Shown: one piece after another, positions 41,859 to 50,778 of the stretch
How positions within the stretch are numbered: the stretch's first letter is position 1
Layout of the letters: each line of letters opens with the position of its first letter
NCBI RefSeq assembly: GCF_004923315.1
Contig: NZ_CP039646.1
Span: 67,001-131,000, forward strand
DNA: 64,000 nt
Source of the DNA: Azospirillum sp. TSA2s
GTDB lineage: Bacteria > Pseudomonadota > Alphaproteobacteria > Azospirillales > Azospirillaceae
Reading direction: 5' to 3'
Program-made: the position numbers and the translations under genes
Notes under the pieces: model-generated
Seen by the model: only the letters and a program-made list of their open reading frames with translations
Told to the model about the DNA's origin: nothing
The model's database searches: none

Positions 41859-42056
41859 TTAGGCGGCCAGTTGCTTGGATGCCCACTTGGTGGCGCCAGC
41901 CAGGGACTTGTGCTTAGCGGACACCATGGTGCAGTTGCCAAGGCCGGAGGCGTCAGAGCCGGTGCAGTTCACATACAGGTACGAGGTGAACGGGCCATTC
42001 TCGTCGTTGGCGGTGATGCTGACCGAGCGGCGGCCCGAGTTGATGATCTTCTGCAT
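41859..42056 (-). CDS. Small beta-rich hypothetical protein
   Basis: 65 residues (RRSVSITANDENGPFTSYL; KHKSLAGATKWASKQLAA). Two Cys residues. First gene of the leftward pair. Function unknown. Confidence 0.5.
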   Translation of the reverse strand: MQKIINSGRRSVSITANDENGPFTSYLYVNCTGSDASGLGNCTMVSAKHKSLAGATKWASKQLAA

Positions 42057-42105
42057 TGTGTGGCTCCGTGGTTGGCGGCGTCGCCGCGTTGTTCATGACC
42101 ATAAC

Positions 42106-42153
42106 TTCGCATGATGCGAACCAATGGTCAAGCGCTTTTTCGCATCATGTTAA
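42106..42153. promoter_or_regulatory. Two operators between divergent genes
   Basis: TTCGCATGATGCGAA (42106-42120) is a perfect 15-base palindrome; TTCGCATCATGTTAA (42139-42153) is a degenerate copy whose centre is 33 bases away, three helical turns. Between them TTGACC (minus strand, 42131-42126) can be a -35 element for the leftward pair. The 79-residue HTH protein is the likely ligand. Confidence 0.6.
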
Positions 42154-42162
42154 GGAAAACGC

Positions 42163-42348
42163 ATGACCGACTGCCGCGAGTTCTGCCGAGCTGCTCCAAC
42201 TTGCGAGCCGTGCGCCCTAGACGCTGAGCTAGACCGCGTGAGCCGCGGACGAGTGCCCGGCTATGTGGAGGGCAGCAACCGGGACGGCAGTGTGTGGGCA
42301 GAGCTACACGGCAGGCCGCTACACGGCACGGCCAGAGACGACGACTGA
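42163..42348 (+). CDS. Small Cys-rich hypothetical protein
   Basis: 61 residues with CREFCRAAPTCEPCAL, a possible metal site. The ATG follows AAGGAAAAC. Confidence 0.45.
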   Translation: MTDCREFCRAAPTCEPCALDAELDRVSRGRVPGYVEGSNRDGSVWAELHGRPLHGTARDDD

Positions 42349-42467
42349 CCCTTTCCGCCCCATGCCACGGGGCAGCATCGCAGACCTGTACTCCTCGTGC
42401 TGGCGACCGTTTCGGCGGTGCCCCAGCGATGCGGGGTCGTGGCTGCGCCACCACGAGGAGACCACGC

Positions 42468-42731
42468 ATGGCGAAGATCGAAGGCCGCGCCAAGTTACAC
42501 GTCGAGATGCCTTTCACGCTCAGTGAAGATGAGGCGGCGGCGCTTGATGCCCTAGCAGGCTACGGCACGGACGCTTTCCTCAAGGTCTTCTACAAGGAGA
42601 TGGGGGAGGCGTACCTCCGGCCGCATGAGGCTGGTCTGCGCTCGCTGTTTGCCAGCGTTCGCTCCCACGTTCCCACGGTGCTGGAGCGCGCCCGTACAGC
42701 CCGGAAGGCATTCGCCGGCAAGGAGGGATGA
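42468..42731 (+). CDS. Hypothetical phage protein
   Basis: 87 residues: LHVEMPFTLSEDEAAALDAL, then FLKVFYKEMGEAYLRPHEAG. Resembles no family known to me. GAGGAG precedes ATG. Confidence 0.55.
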   Translation: MAKIEGRAKLHVEMPFTLSEDEAAALDALAGYGTDAFLKVFYKEMGEAYLRPHEAGLRSLFASVRSHVPTVLERARTARKAFAGKEG

Positions 42732-42735
42732 AGCC

Positions 42736-42945
42736 ATGCCCGCCTGTCTCCACTGCGGCAAGACCGCCGGGCATTTCGACGGCTGTCCATTGAGCGTGAC
42801 GGACGCTCTTGTGTCTGACGCCACGGGCGCACTCACGCTGCGCCGCACGGTCAACACGGACGCTCCGATCTGCGGCCCGGCCCGACTGAACGACAGCCTG
42901 GACAAACTGGCGCAGACGCTCGCTGAACGCACAAGGGAGTGGTGA
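42736..42945 (+). CDS. Small zinc-knuckle-like protein
   Basis: 69 residues. CLHCGKTAGHFDGC at the start gives Cys-x2-Cys and a later His/Cys, followed by helical TLRRTVNTDAPICGPAR. Function unknown. Confidence 0.5.
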   Translation: MPACLHCGKTAGHFDGCPLSVTDALVSDATGALTLRRTVNTDAPICGPARLNDSLDKLAQTLAERTREW

Positions 42946-42947
42946 CG

Positions 42948-43037
42948 ATGAAGACGCATCCCGCCGTGTTGCAGGCCGCCTTCTGGCTGATCCACTTCAA
43001 TCAGCCGGCGTTCCTCGCTGGCCGTCGTGCATGGTGA
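42948..43037 (+). CDS. Very small hypothetical peptide
   Basis: 29 residues, aromatic-rich (VLQAAFWLIHFNQPAFLAGR). Reported because it fills a 100-base gap with an ATG 3 bases after the preceding stop; weak evidence. Confidence 0.3.
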   Translation: MKTHPAVLQAAFWLIHFNQPAFLAGRRAW

Positions 43038-43046
43038 GGTGCCGTC

Positions 43047-43280
43047 ATGCTTAAACTCACCCCATACCCCCGCACCAGCTCCGGCAGCAAGTCCACGAGA
43101 GCCGGCCGGATCGCTGACCCACTGTCCTACGACGGGGCCGCAGAGCTGGCGCAGCGCATACAGGACCACTGGCGCGGCCATAAGGTCGGCGTCCGAGTGG
43201 AGATGGTCGACAAGCTGGACAAGTCAGGCCCCGGCTATTGTGTCCGGTCCAACCTTCGCAACGGCCTTCCTCCGAGGTGA
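43047..43280 (+). CDS. Small hypothetical phage protein
   Basis: 77 residues, basic: RTSSGSKSTRAGRIADPLSY, then GHKVGVRVEMVDKLDKSGPG. No family recognised. Confidence 0.5.
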   Translation: MLKLTPYPRTSSGSKSTRAGRIADPLSYDGAAELAQRIQDHWRGHKVGVRVEMVDKLDKSGPGYCVRSNLRNGLPPR

Positions 43281-43285
43281 CGGAC

Positions 43286-43471
43286 ATGACCCGCAGCATG
43301 CAGGGCACACTCGCCAAGCTGGACAACCTCCCCCGCACACAGGCGGACAGCCGTCCCGACTACCGCTTGGGCTACAGCCACGGCAAGCAGGCCGCCTACC
43401 GCGTCGGCGGCTACATCGCTATGGCACTGGTGGCTGTGGTGTGTGGCATCGTCGCTTGGTTGATCGGATAG
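43286..43471 (+). CDS. Small membrane protein
   Basis: 61 residues with one C-terminal membrane helix (IAMALVAVVCGIVAWLIG). Coupled to the HNH gene by 2 bases. Confidence 0.5.
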   Translation: MTRSMQGTLAKLDNLPRTQADSRPDYRLGYSHGKQAAYRVGGYIAMALVAVVCGIVAWLIG

Positions 43472-43473
43472 CC

Positions 43474-43866
43474 ATGAACCGCAAGGCAGACAAGCGGCTG
43501 ACCAGCCTGCGCCCCACGCTTGCCACGCTGGACACACGGGCGGCCAAACCTATGCCTAAGACGGCCGATCCCTTCTACCTGTCGCCAGAGTGGAAGACGC
43601 TCGTAGCCCGCCTGATCCAACAGAGGGGCAGGCGATGCGAGATGTGCGGAAAGACCCATGAGGACGACGGCACGCCAACCCGGCTGATTGGCGACCATGT
43701 CGTGGAGCGACGAGACGGGGGCGCAGACCTAGACCCTGCCAACATCCAACTGCTGTGCTCCAGAGAGGGAGGAAACGGCAGGGCTCATGAGGATGGCAAG
43801 GTCGGCGGGTGCCACGCTCGGAAGACGGCAAGGGCACGCAATGAGCGGATGGCGAGGCGCGCCTGA
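43474..43866 (+). CDS. HNH endonuclease (packaging-associated)
   Basis: 130 residues. CEMCGKTHEDDGTPT and LIGDHVVERRDGGADLDPAN, then NIQLLCSREGG and HARKTARARNERMAR, give the beta-beta-alpha metal site of HNH nucleases with a Cys pair. Next to the terminase genes, such enzymes assist cos cleavage in HK97-type phages. The C-terminus is basic. Confidence 0.85.
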   Translation: MNRKADKRLTSLRPTLATLDTRAAKPMPKTADPFYLSPEWKTLVARLIQQRGRRCEMCGKTHEDDGTPTRLIGDHVVERRDGGADLDPANIQLLCSREGGNGRAHEDGKVGGCHARKTARARNERMARRA

Positions 43867-44019
43867 CATACGGGGGTAGGGGGTTTCGTTCCTCAAGACG
43901 CGATTGGGGGTCCGTACCGGTCCGGGCTCATTTGGAGAACTAACCTCCCTGACTGATTTTCCCCTCTCCTGGCGTTTGAATAAGCGCCAACAACATCAAT
44001 GAGTTACGTGAGGTAATCA
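43867..44019 (+). other. Non-coding region before terminase; candidate cos region
   Basis: 153 bases between HNH and the small terminase gene. CCGTACCGGTCCGG (43912-43925) is a near-palindrome with one mismatched pair around ACCGGT. A hairpin TGGCG/CGCCA lies near 43972-43991. cos sites of HNH-bearing HK97-type phages are often here, but the cut site cannot be fixed from sequence alone. Confidence 0.4.
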
Positions 44020-44388
44020 ATGGCACGAGGCGGGTTTAGGCCGGGGGCCGGGCGTCCCAAGGGCGCCCGCACGGCGACCAAGCAGGAACGCAAGGTGGTG
44101 AAGACGCTGGAAGCGGCTGCGGCCGATCCGGAAGAGGCGCAGGAGCGGCCCCGCACGGCGTTCAAGACGGCTCTCGACTTCGCGATGGATGTGATCAACG
44201 ACCCTGACCAGTCGATGGACGCGAAGGTGCGGTTGGCGATTGCCGCCATGCCGTTCCAGCACGCAAAGCTGGAAGCGGTCGGCACCGGCAAGAAGGAGCG
44301 CCAACAGGAAGAGGCGAAAGACCTTGCCCGCAACGGCAAGTTCTCGACGCCGACAGGTCCACGGCTGGCGGTGAACAACGGCGGGTGA
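44020..44388 (+). CDS. terS: Terminase small subunit-like protein
   Basis: 122 residues. N-terminus RGGFRPGAGRPKGARTATKQ (basic, Gly/Arg) and helical middle VVKTLEAAAADPEEAQERPR with FKTALDFAMDVINDPDQSMD. This is the usual look of HK97-group small terminases, which recognise phage DNA. Five bases before TerL. Confidence 0.75.
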   Translation: MARGGFRPGAGRPKGARTATKQERKVVKTLEAAAADPEEAQERPRTAFKTALDFAMDVINDPDQSMDAKVRLAIAAMPFQHAKLEAVGTGKKERQQEEAKDLARNGKFSTPTGPRLAVNNGG

Positions 44389-44392
44389 TGTG

Positions 44393-46108
44393 ATGACAGC
44401 TTCCCCCAGCGCGCCGACATGGACGACGGCGTGCCCGGATTGGGAGCGCCGCATCATGGACGGCGAAAGCTTGATCCCATGCCCGCCGCTTTTCCCAGCT
44501 GAGGCCGCTGAGGCGATGGACTGGATGAAGCAACTCCGCATCGCGGACGTGCCCGGCCAGCCGTACATCGGGGAATGCACCAGAGGGTGGGCGCTTGATT
44601 TCGCCGCGTCGATCTTCGGGGCGTACGACCCTGAGACTGGCCGCCGGCTGATCACCGAGTTCTTCCTTCTCATCTCGAAGAAGAACACGAAGTCCACCAT
44701 TGCCGCCGCCATCATGGTCACGGCGCTACTGCGGAACTGGCGCAAGTCGGCTGAGTTCCTGATCCTGGCGCCTACGGTGGAGGTGGCGAACAACAGCTAC
44801 CAGCCCGCCCGCGACATGGTGAAGCTGGACCCTGAGCTTGAGCGGCTTCTGCATGTACAGGACCACATTCGGACGATCACGCACCGGGAGACCGGGGCGA
44901 CGCTGAAGGTGGTTGCTGCCGATACCGACGCGGTGGGCGGCAAGAAGGCTACCGGCGTGCTGGTGGACGAGCTGCACCTGTTTGGCGCCAAGCCGAAGGC
45001 AGAGAACATGTTCCGCGAGGCCCTTGGCGGCCTTGCGAGCCGTCCTGAAGGCTTTGTTGTCTGGCTGACGACCCAATCGTCCGATCCGCCGGCCGGGGCG
45101 TTCAAGACCAAGTTGGACTACGCTCGCAAGGTTCGGGATGGAGAGGTGAACGACCCCCGGTTCATGCCGGTGCTCTACGAGTTCCCCGCCAAAATGGTGG
45201 CGGAGAAGGAGTATGAGAAGGTCGAAAACGCCTGGATCACCAACCCAAACTTCGGCCTGTCCGTGGATGAGGTGTTCCTCACCCGCGAGATGCAGAAGGC
45301 CAAGGACGAAGGGCTGGCGTCGTTCGCCAACTTCTGCGCCAAGCATCTCAACGTGGAGGTGGGGCTTGCGCTCCGCTCCGACCGCTGGGTTGGCGTCGAT
45401 CATTGGGCTGCTGCTGCTGACAAGTCGATCACCCTGGAAAGCATCCTGAACCGCTGCGAGGTGGTGGTGGGCGGCATCGACGGCGGCGGCCTGGACGACT
45501 TGCTCGGGCTGGCCGTGCTGGGGCGTGAGAAGGGTTCCCGGCGGTGGCTGCTGTGGTCGAAGGCGTGGGCGCACGAAACCGTGTTGGAGCGTCGCAAGAG
45601 CGAGGCGCCCCGGCTGCGTGACCTTGAACGGGCCGGCGATCTGGTCGTGGTCAACGACATGGAACAGGCTTTCTCGGAAGTGGCGGACATCCTGGCGGTG
45701 GTCGATGCCTCCGGCATGCTGGCCTATGTCGGCTTGGACCCTATGGGCGTCGGCGCACAGGTTGACGCTCTGGCGCTTGTCGGCATCGGCGGTGAGGATG
45801 ACCCATCGCCAAAGGAACGGGTGGTAGGCATCTCGCAGGGCTGGACGCTGAACGGCGCCATCAAGACGGCGGAGATCAAGCTTGCGTCCGGCGCGCTCAG
45901 GCATGCCGGGCAAGACCTGATGGCATGGGCCGTGGGCAACGCCAAGACGGAGCCAAAAGGCAACGCCATCACCATAACGAAGGCGGTTGCCGGCACGGCC
46001 AAGATCGACCCGCTGATGGCGGCTTTCGACGCCGTGGCGCTGATGAGCAAGAACCCGGAAGCCCCTGGCTCCGTCTACACCGCGGATCGCGGCCTAACCT
46101 TCTTCTGA
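44393..46108 (+). CDS. terL: Terminase large subunit
   Basis: 571 residues. ATPase domain: Walker-A-like LISKKNTKSTIAA (near 91), Walker B GVLVDELHLFG (near 189), coupling motif LTTQSSDP. Nuclease domain begins near 361 (GGIDGGGLDDLLGLAVLG) with acidic metal ligands and DPMGVGAQV later. It powers DNA packaging into the prohead and cuts the concatemer. Belongs to the Terminase_1 family of HK97-like phages. ATG 44393 is preferred to GTG 44390. Confidence 0.95.
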   Translation: MTASPSAPTWTTACPDWERRIMDGESLIPCPPLFPAEAAEAMDWMKQLRIADVPGQPYIGECTRGWALDFAASIFGAYDPETGRRLITEFFLLISKKNTKSTIAAAIMVTALLRNWRKSAEFLILAPTVEVANNSYQPARDMVKLDPELERLLHVQDHIRTITHRETGATLKVVAADTDAVGGKKATGVLVDELHLFGAKPKAENMFREALGGLASRPEGFVVWLTTQSSDPPAGAFKTKLDYARKVRDGEVNDPRFMPVLYEFPAKMVAEKEYEKVENAWITNPNFGLSVDEVFLTREMQKAKDEGLASFANFCAKHLNVEVGLALRSDRWVGVDHWAAAADKSITLESILNRCEVVVGGIDGGGLDDLLGLAVLGREKGSRRWLLWSKAWAHETVLERRKSEAPRLRDLERAGDLVVVNDMEQAFSEVADILAVVDASGMLAYVGLDPMGVGAQVDALALVGIGGEDDPSPKERVVGISQGWTLNGAIKTAEIKLASGALRHAGQDLMAWAVGNAKTEPKGNAITITKAVAGTAKIDPLMAAFDAVALMSKNPEAPGSVYTADRGLTFF

Positions 46109-46118
46109 GAGGGGCACT

Positions 46119-47447
46119 ATGTGGAACCCGCTGCGCCTCTTTGGAGAGCGAACCATTCCGGCTGAGCGTATCGAGCCGACGATTGAAGTCCGCTCGTCGG
46201 ACTGGACGGCCGACTGGCTGGCCGGGCGCGACCTGGGGTACTCGTCGCCGTCCGTGACGGGCGTCGAGATCAACCAGCACACGGCGATGCAATGTGTTTC
46301 GGTCATGGCTTGCGTGTCCATGATTTCGGAGGACATCGCCAAGCTCACGCCTTCGGTCTTCCGGAGGCAGGACGACGGCGGCAGGGTGGAGGAGAGGGGG
46401 CACTTTCTCTACGAACTTCTGGACCAACCGAACGACTGGCAGACTTGGTACGAGTTCTGCCAGATGATGAACATCGGCCTGCTGCTTCGTGGCAACGCCT
46501 ATGCCGTCATCGTGCGTGACTGGCGGGGAAATCCTTCCTTCTTGGTGCCGATCAACCCGGACAAGGTGGCCCTTTGGGAGGCCCCGGACGGCTCCATCTT
46601 CTTCATGGTGACGCGGACCGGACTGCATGAACTGGCCGTCCTTCGTGAACAGCCGTTGCTGATCCCGTACCGTGACATCCTGCACCTGAAGGGAGCGTCT
46701 GGGAACGGACTGTTGGGCTTCAGCCGTATCGCCATGGCGCGGGAAGCTGTCGCTCTTGCCATTGCGCAGGAGCAGCAGGCCGTGCGGTGGATGGGCAACG
46801 GCGCCAAGCCTTCCGGCATCCTGACGACGGAGAACAAGCTTACGCCGGAAGCCGCAAAGCGAATGGCGGAGGACTGGCGCAACACTCATGCCGGCTTGCA
46901 GAACTCCGGCAAGGTGGCGGTGTTGGAGCAGGGATTGAAATGGCAGGCGTTGTCGATGACGGCGTCAGACATGGAGTTCATCGCCTCCCGCACGTTCCAG
47001 CTTCAAGAAATCGCCCGCATGTTCCGCATCCCACCGCACATGATCGGCGAGCTGTCACGGAGCACGAACAACAACATCACGCAGCAGTCGCAGGAATACG
47101 CGAACTATACGCTGTCAACATACACCAAGATTTGGACTAGCCGTCTCGCCAAGACGTTCGGCATGTCTCGTAGATCGGGGCTGCATGTTGACTTCGATAT
47201 GCGCATCCTGCTTGAGGCTGACCTTGGGCAGCGCATCAACATGCATCGTCAGGCTGTGCTTGGCGGGCTGGAGACGCAGAACGAGGGCCGCCTTGCTATC
47301 GGGCTGAACCCGATGGAAGGCGGGAATGTGCTGCTGACCCCGAGCAACTCGACCCCCTACGGGTCGGACCACAGCGGGGATGCGCCGGATGGTGCGGGCA
47401 AGCCGCCGGCCGATGGACCAACGCCCGATCAGAACCCAAGCGATTAG
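46119..47447 (+). CDS. Phage portal protein (HK97 family)
   Basis: 442 residues, normal for HK97 portals. Motifs: VMACVSMISEDIAKLTPSVF, LLLRGNAYAVIVRDWRG, ILHLKGASGNGLLGFSRI, RMFRIPPHMIGELSRSTNNN. The portal forms the twelve-subunit ring through which DNA passes. The C-terminus is Pro/Asp-rich and flexible. Confidence 0.95.
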   Translation: MWNPLRLFGERTIPAERIEPTIEVRSSDWTADWLAGRDLGYSSPSVTGVEINQHTAMQCVSVMACVSMISEDIAKLTPSVFRRQDDGGRVEERGHFLYELLDQPNDWQTWYEFCQMMNIGLLLRGNAYAVIVRDWRGNPSFLVPINPDKVALWEAPDGSIFFMVTRTGLHELAVLREQPLLIPYRDILHLKGASGNGLLGFSRIAMAREAVALAIAQEQQAVRWMGNGAKPSGILTTENKLTPEAAKRMAEDWRNTHAGLQNSGKVAVLEQGLKWQALSMTASDMEFIASRTFQLQEIARMFRIPPHMIGELSRSTNNNITQQSQEYANYTLSTYTKIWTSRLAKTFGMSRRSGLHVDFDMRILLEADLGQRINMHRQAVLGGLETQNEGRLAIGLNPMEGGNVLLTPSNSTPYGSDHSGDAPDGAGKPPADGPTPDQNPSD

Positions 47448-47458
47448 GAGGCATTCAG

Positions 47459-48664
47459 ATGCCCAACCGTATGACCGTCGCGGAGTTTCGCGACGCGGCG
47501 ACTGCTGGCGCGCGTCTGGACGCCTCTGTCGTCAGCCGGGATGCCAGCCTTGAGGAAGTGACGACGACGGACGATGACCTCGTCCGCTTCGTCATCTCCG
47601 ACAGGAGCGTGGACAGCTACAATACCACGTTCAACCCGAATGGCTGGGACTTGCGCCGGTATCTCGAAAACCCGGTGGTCCTGCTGTCCCATAACTCCAG
47701 CGACCCGGCTGCGCTGATCGGCAACTCGGTCAGGATTGGCGTGGAGGCTGGGCAGTTGGTCGCCTATGTCCGCTTCCTGCCGGCCGACGTGAACCCGCAG
47801 GCCGACACGGTCAAGCGGATGGTGCTGGGGGGCTATCTGCGTGGCGCCTCGGTCGGCTTCATGCCGATTGACTGGAAAGTGTCCAGCGATCCGAACCGCC
47901 GCGGCGGCATCGACTTCACGAAGCAGGAACTGCTTGAGTGGTCGGTGGTGCTGGTGCCGTCCAACCCGAACGCTCTGGTGCAGGCCCGCAGCGCCGGCAT
48001 CGACACCACTTCCATCGACGCTCTGATGCGGTCGGTTGAGCCGGAGATTATCCCGCCGGCTGCCAAGAAGATCGGCAAGCGTGACCTTTGGTTGGTCGGC
48101 TGGCTGGCGCAGGTTCTGGCCGAACTGAGCTGCATCGAAGAGTGTGCCGAATGGGAAGCGGACTACGAGGGAGACAACAGCCCTGTTCCCGGCGAACTCA
48201 CTGCGGCCCTCAAATCGCTCGGTCAGACCCTCATCAACATGACCGTTGAAGAGGTGACAGAGCTTCTGGCCGAAGAGGCGGAGGAAGAAGGCGAGGCGAT
48301 GGCGATGGACCGCGGCGCTCGGCTCCGCGTGTTGCGCCGTCTCTGCCGACTGGACGCCCCTGCGCTGATCGGTCTGGACGCTGCGGCCCGCCACCACATG
48401 GCAGGGCGTCGCGTGACCTTCAGCGTCAAGGACGCCGATCCCGTGTCGCTCACCCGCGCCGGCCGCGTCCTGTCGTCGTCCAACGAACAGGCCCTTCGCG
48501 ACGCTCACGGCATGATGTCGCAGGCGTGCGAGATGGTGCGTGGCGTTTTCGACCAAGCGGCCCCGCCCGAAATCACCGAACAGAACGACGAAGCAGAGCG
48601 CGCCGCGGAAGACATCCGCCGCCGCGAAGCTGAAGCGATCAGGCTCAAGTTCGCTGAAGTCTGA
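47459..48664 (+). CDS. Prohead protease, long form
   Basis: 401 residues. The N-terminal 190 residues are an HK97 S78-type prohead protease: catalytic His in VVLLSHNSSDPAAL (near 78), Ser in LRGASVGFMP (near 131), and the ending LLEWSVVLVPSNPNAL. The last 200 residues are extra; they are helical and acidic (LLAEEAEEEGEAM; ERAAEDIRRREAEAIRL) and could serve as scaffold. Followed 84 bases later by the capsid gene. Confidence 0.88.
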   Translation: MPNRMTVAEFRDAATAGARLDASVVSRDASLEEVTTTDDDLVRFVISDRSVDSYNTTFNPNGWDLRRYLENPVVLLSHNSSDPAALIGNSVRIGVEAGQLVAYVRFLPADVNPQADTVKRMVLGGYLRGASVGFMPIDWKVSSDPNRRGGIDFTKQELLEWSVVLVPSNPNALVQARSAGIDTTSIDALMRSVEPEIIPPAAKKIGKRDLWLVGWLAQVLAELSCIEECAEWEADYEGDNSPVPGELTAALKSLGQTLINMTVEEVTELLAEEAEEEGEAMAMDRGARLRVLRRLCRLDAPALIGLDAAARHHMAGRRVTFSVKDADPVSLTRAGRVLSSSNEQALRDAHGMMSQACEMVRGVFDQAAPPEITEQNDEAERAAEDIRRREAEAIRLKFAEV

Positions 48665-48748
48665 CCATATCCCGGCATCCCGCCGGTAGCCAATCCTCGC
48701 CCTTTGGCAAGGCCCGCGGCCCCGCCGCATTTCTGGAGTACCCATCTC

Positions 48749-50152
48749 ATGGCGAAAATCCATGAACTGGCCGGGCAGCGCGCCGCCCTGGCTGAAAAGC
48801 TGTCTACCCTCGTCGCCGATCCGGCCGCCTATGACGACTGCAAGCGTCAGATCGACGACGTTACGTCGCAGATCACGCGCATGAAGGAAGCGGAAGAACT
48901 TCAGCGGTCGCTGGCCGTCCCGCATGGCGTTTCGCAGGCGCAGGCTGAAGACGCCCGCGCCGACATGGTCCGCGGCGCCAACATCGTGGAAGTCGGCGGC
49001 ACCCGTCTGGCCCGCACCGGCTGGGAGTTCGACGACTACGTCCGTCATGCCCGCCGCACCAGCGGCTTCACTGGTGGTGAGAACTCCTTCCGCTCGTTCG
49101 GAGAAAATCTGGTGGCGATCCGTAACGCCGCCGAAGGCGCCCGCATGGGCTATCAGCCGGACAGTCGGCTGGTCCGCGCCTCCGATGACGCCATCATGAC
49201 CCGCGCCCCGTCCGGCGCCAACGAGATGGACCCGACGTCTGGCGGCTTCCTCGTCCAGACGGATTTCGCCACGGCCATCTTCATGCGCGCCTACGACATG
49301 GGCGAACTGCTGGGCCGCTGCCAGAAGCTCCCCATCGGCGGCAACAGCAACGGGATCAAAATCCCGGCCATCGACGAGACCAGCCGCGCTACCGGCTCCC
49401 GCTGGGGTGGTGTCCAGTCCTACTGGCTGAACGAAGCCGGCGCGGTCTCTGCGGCCAAGCCGAAGTTCCGTCTGATCGAACTGGACCTGAAGAAGCTCAT
49501 GAGCCTCTTCTACGCCACCGATGAGATGCTTCAGGACACCACGGCCCTGACCTCCGTCGCCAATCAGGCGTTCTCGGAGGAAATCATGTTCATGACGGAG
49601 GACTCCATCTTCCGCGGGTCTGGCGCCGGTCAGCCGCTCGGCTTCCTGAACTCCCCGGCCAAGGTTGCGGTCGCCAAGGAAACCGGCCAGTCGGCCGGCA
49701 CCATCCAGTACGAGAACGTGCTGAAGATGTGGAGCCGCATGTGGTCGCGCTCGCGCGCCAACTCCGTGTGGTTCATCAATCAGGACTGCGAGAGCCAGCT
49801 TTACGCCATGGCTCAGGTCATCGGCACTGCCGGCGTTCCGGTCTATCTGCCGGCCAACGGCATCAGCGGGCAGCCCTACGGCACCCTGTTCGGCCGTCCG
49901 GTCATCCCGGTGGAATACGCCGACACTCTGGGCACCGAAGGCGATATCACGCTGGTTGACCTGTCGCAGTACGTCCTGGCCGACAAGAACGGCGTGCAGG
50001 CGGCTTCGTCCATGCATGTCGCGTTCCTGACGAACGAGATGGCGTTCCGCTTCGTCTACCGCGTCGATGGCGAGCCGATTTGGCACGCGCCACTGACCCC
50101 CTACAAGGGCTCTCAGACCAAGTCGCCCTTCATCACCCTGGCGACCCGATAA
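48749..50152 (+). CDS. Major capsid protein (HK97 fold)
   Basis: 467 residues. Residues 1-60 are a coiled-coil delta-like scaffold region (MAKIHELAGQRAALAEKL, QIDDVTSQITRMKEAEEL); the HK97 core follows (NEMDPTSGGFLVQTDFATAI, GVQSYWLNEAGAVSAAKPKF, FLNSPAKVAVAKETGQSAGT). ATG 48749 has GGAG upstream; an earlier in-frame start at 48704 does not. The delta region should be removed by the protease encoded just upstream. Confidence 0.95.
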   Translation: MAKIHELAGQRAALAEKLSTLVADPAAYDDCKRQIDDVTSQITRMKEAEELQRSLAVPHGVSQAQAEDARADMVRGANIVEVGGTRLARTGWEFDDYVRHARRTSGFTGGENSFRSFGENLVAIRNAAEGARMGYQPDSRLVRASDDAIMTRAPSGANEMDPTSGGFLVQTDFATAIFMRAYDMGELLGRCQKLPIGGNSNGIKIPAIDETSRATGSRWGGVQSYWLNEAGAVSAAKPKFRLIELDLKKLMSLFYATDEMLQDTTALTSVANQAFSEEIMFMTEDSIFRGSGAGQPLGFLNSPAKVAVAKETGQSAGTIQYENVLKMWSRMWSRSRANSVWFINQDCESQLYAMAQVIGTAGVPVYLPANGISGQPYGTLFGRPVIPVEYADTLGTEGDITLVDLSQYVLADKNGVQAASSMHVAFLTNEMAFRFVYRVDGEPIWHAPLTPYKGSQTKSPFITLATR

Positions 50153-50162
50153 GCCGCCTGAC

Positions 50163-50191
50163 GGGGCGCCGCTGAGCGCCCCGCACCTTTT
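50163..50191 (+). terminator. Hairpin after the capsid gene
   Basis: GGGGCGC (50163-50169) pairs with GCGCCCC (50176-50182), followed by GCACCTTTT. A partial terminator or processing site that could raise capsid mRNA relative to later genes. Confidence 0.5.
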
Positions 50192-50206
50192 CAGAGGAGT
50201 GCCAAA

Positions 50207-50692
50207 ATGGCTCGCCAGATTTCCATTCCGTCTCAGTACAAGATCGTGCAGCTCACGGCCCCGGTCACGACCAACGGTGGCGTTACCTCCGACATCATCA
50301 GCCTCAAGACCGCGCACAAGGTCACGGTCATCGTGGACCTGAAGCAGGCCGCCGGCCATGCGACGCAGGTTTCGCTGGTGCAGGCGACCAGCGTCGCCGG
50401 CTCCACCAACAAGGCCGCCCCGGCGTCCTTCGTGTGGGCCAACGAGGACGCGGTGGCGTCGGACACGCTGGTCGCTCAGACCAACGCTTCGAGCTACACC
50501 GTCGCCAACTCGGTCAAGAGCAAGCAGATCGTGTTCGAGGTGGACCCGTCCGCCCTGGACATCGCCAACGGCTACGACTGCCTGTATGTGACAGTCGGCG
50601 ACAGCTCGCAGGCCACCAACTTCGTCAACATCACGGCGCTCCTGCACACCCGCTTCAAGCAGGCCACCCCGCCGTCCGCGATCATCGACTGA
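50207..50692 (+). CDS. Hypothetical virion protein (possible head decoration)
   Basis: 161 residues, beta-rich, Ala/Ser/Thr/Val-rich: VTVIVDLKQAAGHATQVSLV, NASSYTVANSVKSKQIVFEV. Such a small beta protein directly after the capsid gene is often a decoration or head fibre protein; this is inference. A hairpin GGGGCGG/CCGCCCC lies at 50700-50721 after it. Confidence 0.55.
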   Translation: MARQISIPSQYKIVQLTAPVTTNGGVTSDIISLKTAHKVTVIVDLKQAAGHATQVSLVQATSVAGSTNKAAPASFVWANEDAVASDTLVAQTNASSYTVANSVKSKQIVFEVDPSALDIANGYDCLYVTVGDSSQATNFVNITALLHTRFKQATPPSAIID

Positions 50693-50778
50693 TCGTGATG
50701 GGGCGGTCTTTTTGCCGCCCCGCCTTCCCTCCGAACCGCCTTTGAGCGGCCGGCAATGCCGGTCGGCTAGGAGAACCT

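Noticed and set aside
47444..50647. 1,000-residue minus-strand open frame opposite protease and capsid
   Set aside because: Opposes unmistakable structural genes; composition is typical of GC-rich antisense frames.
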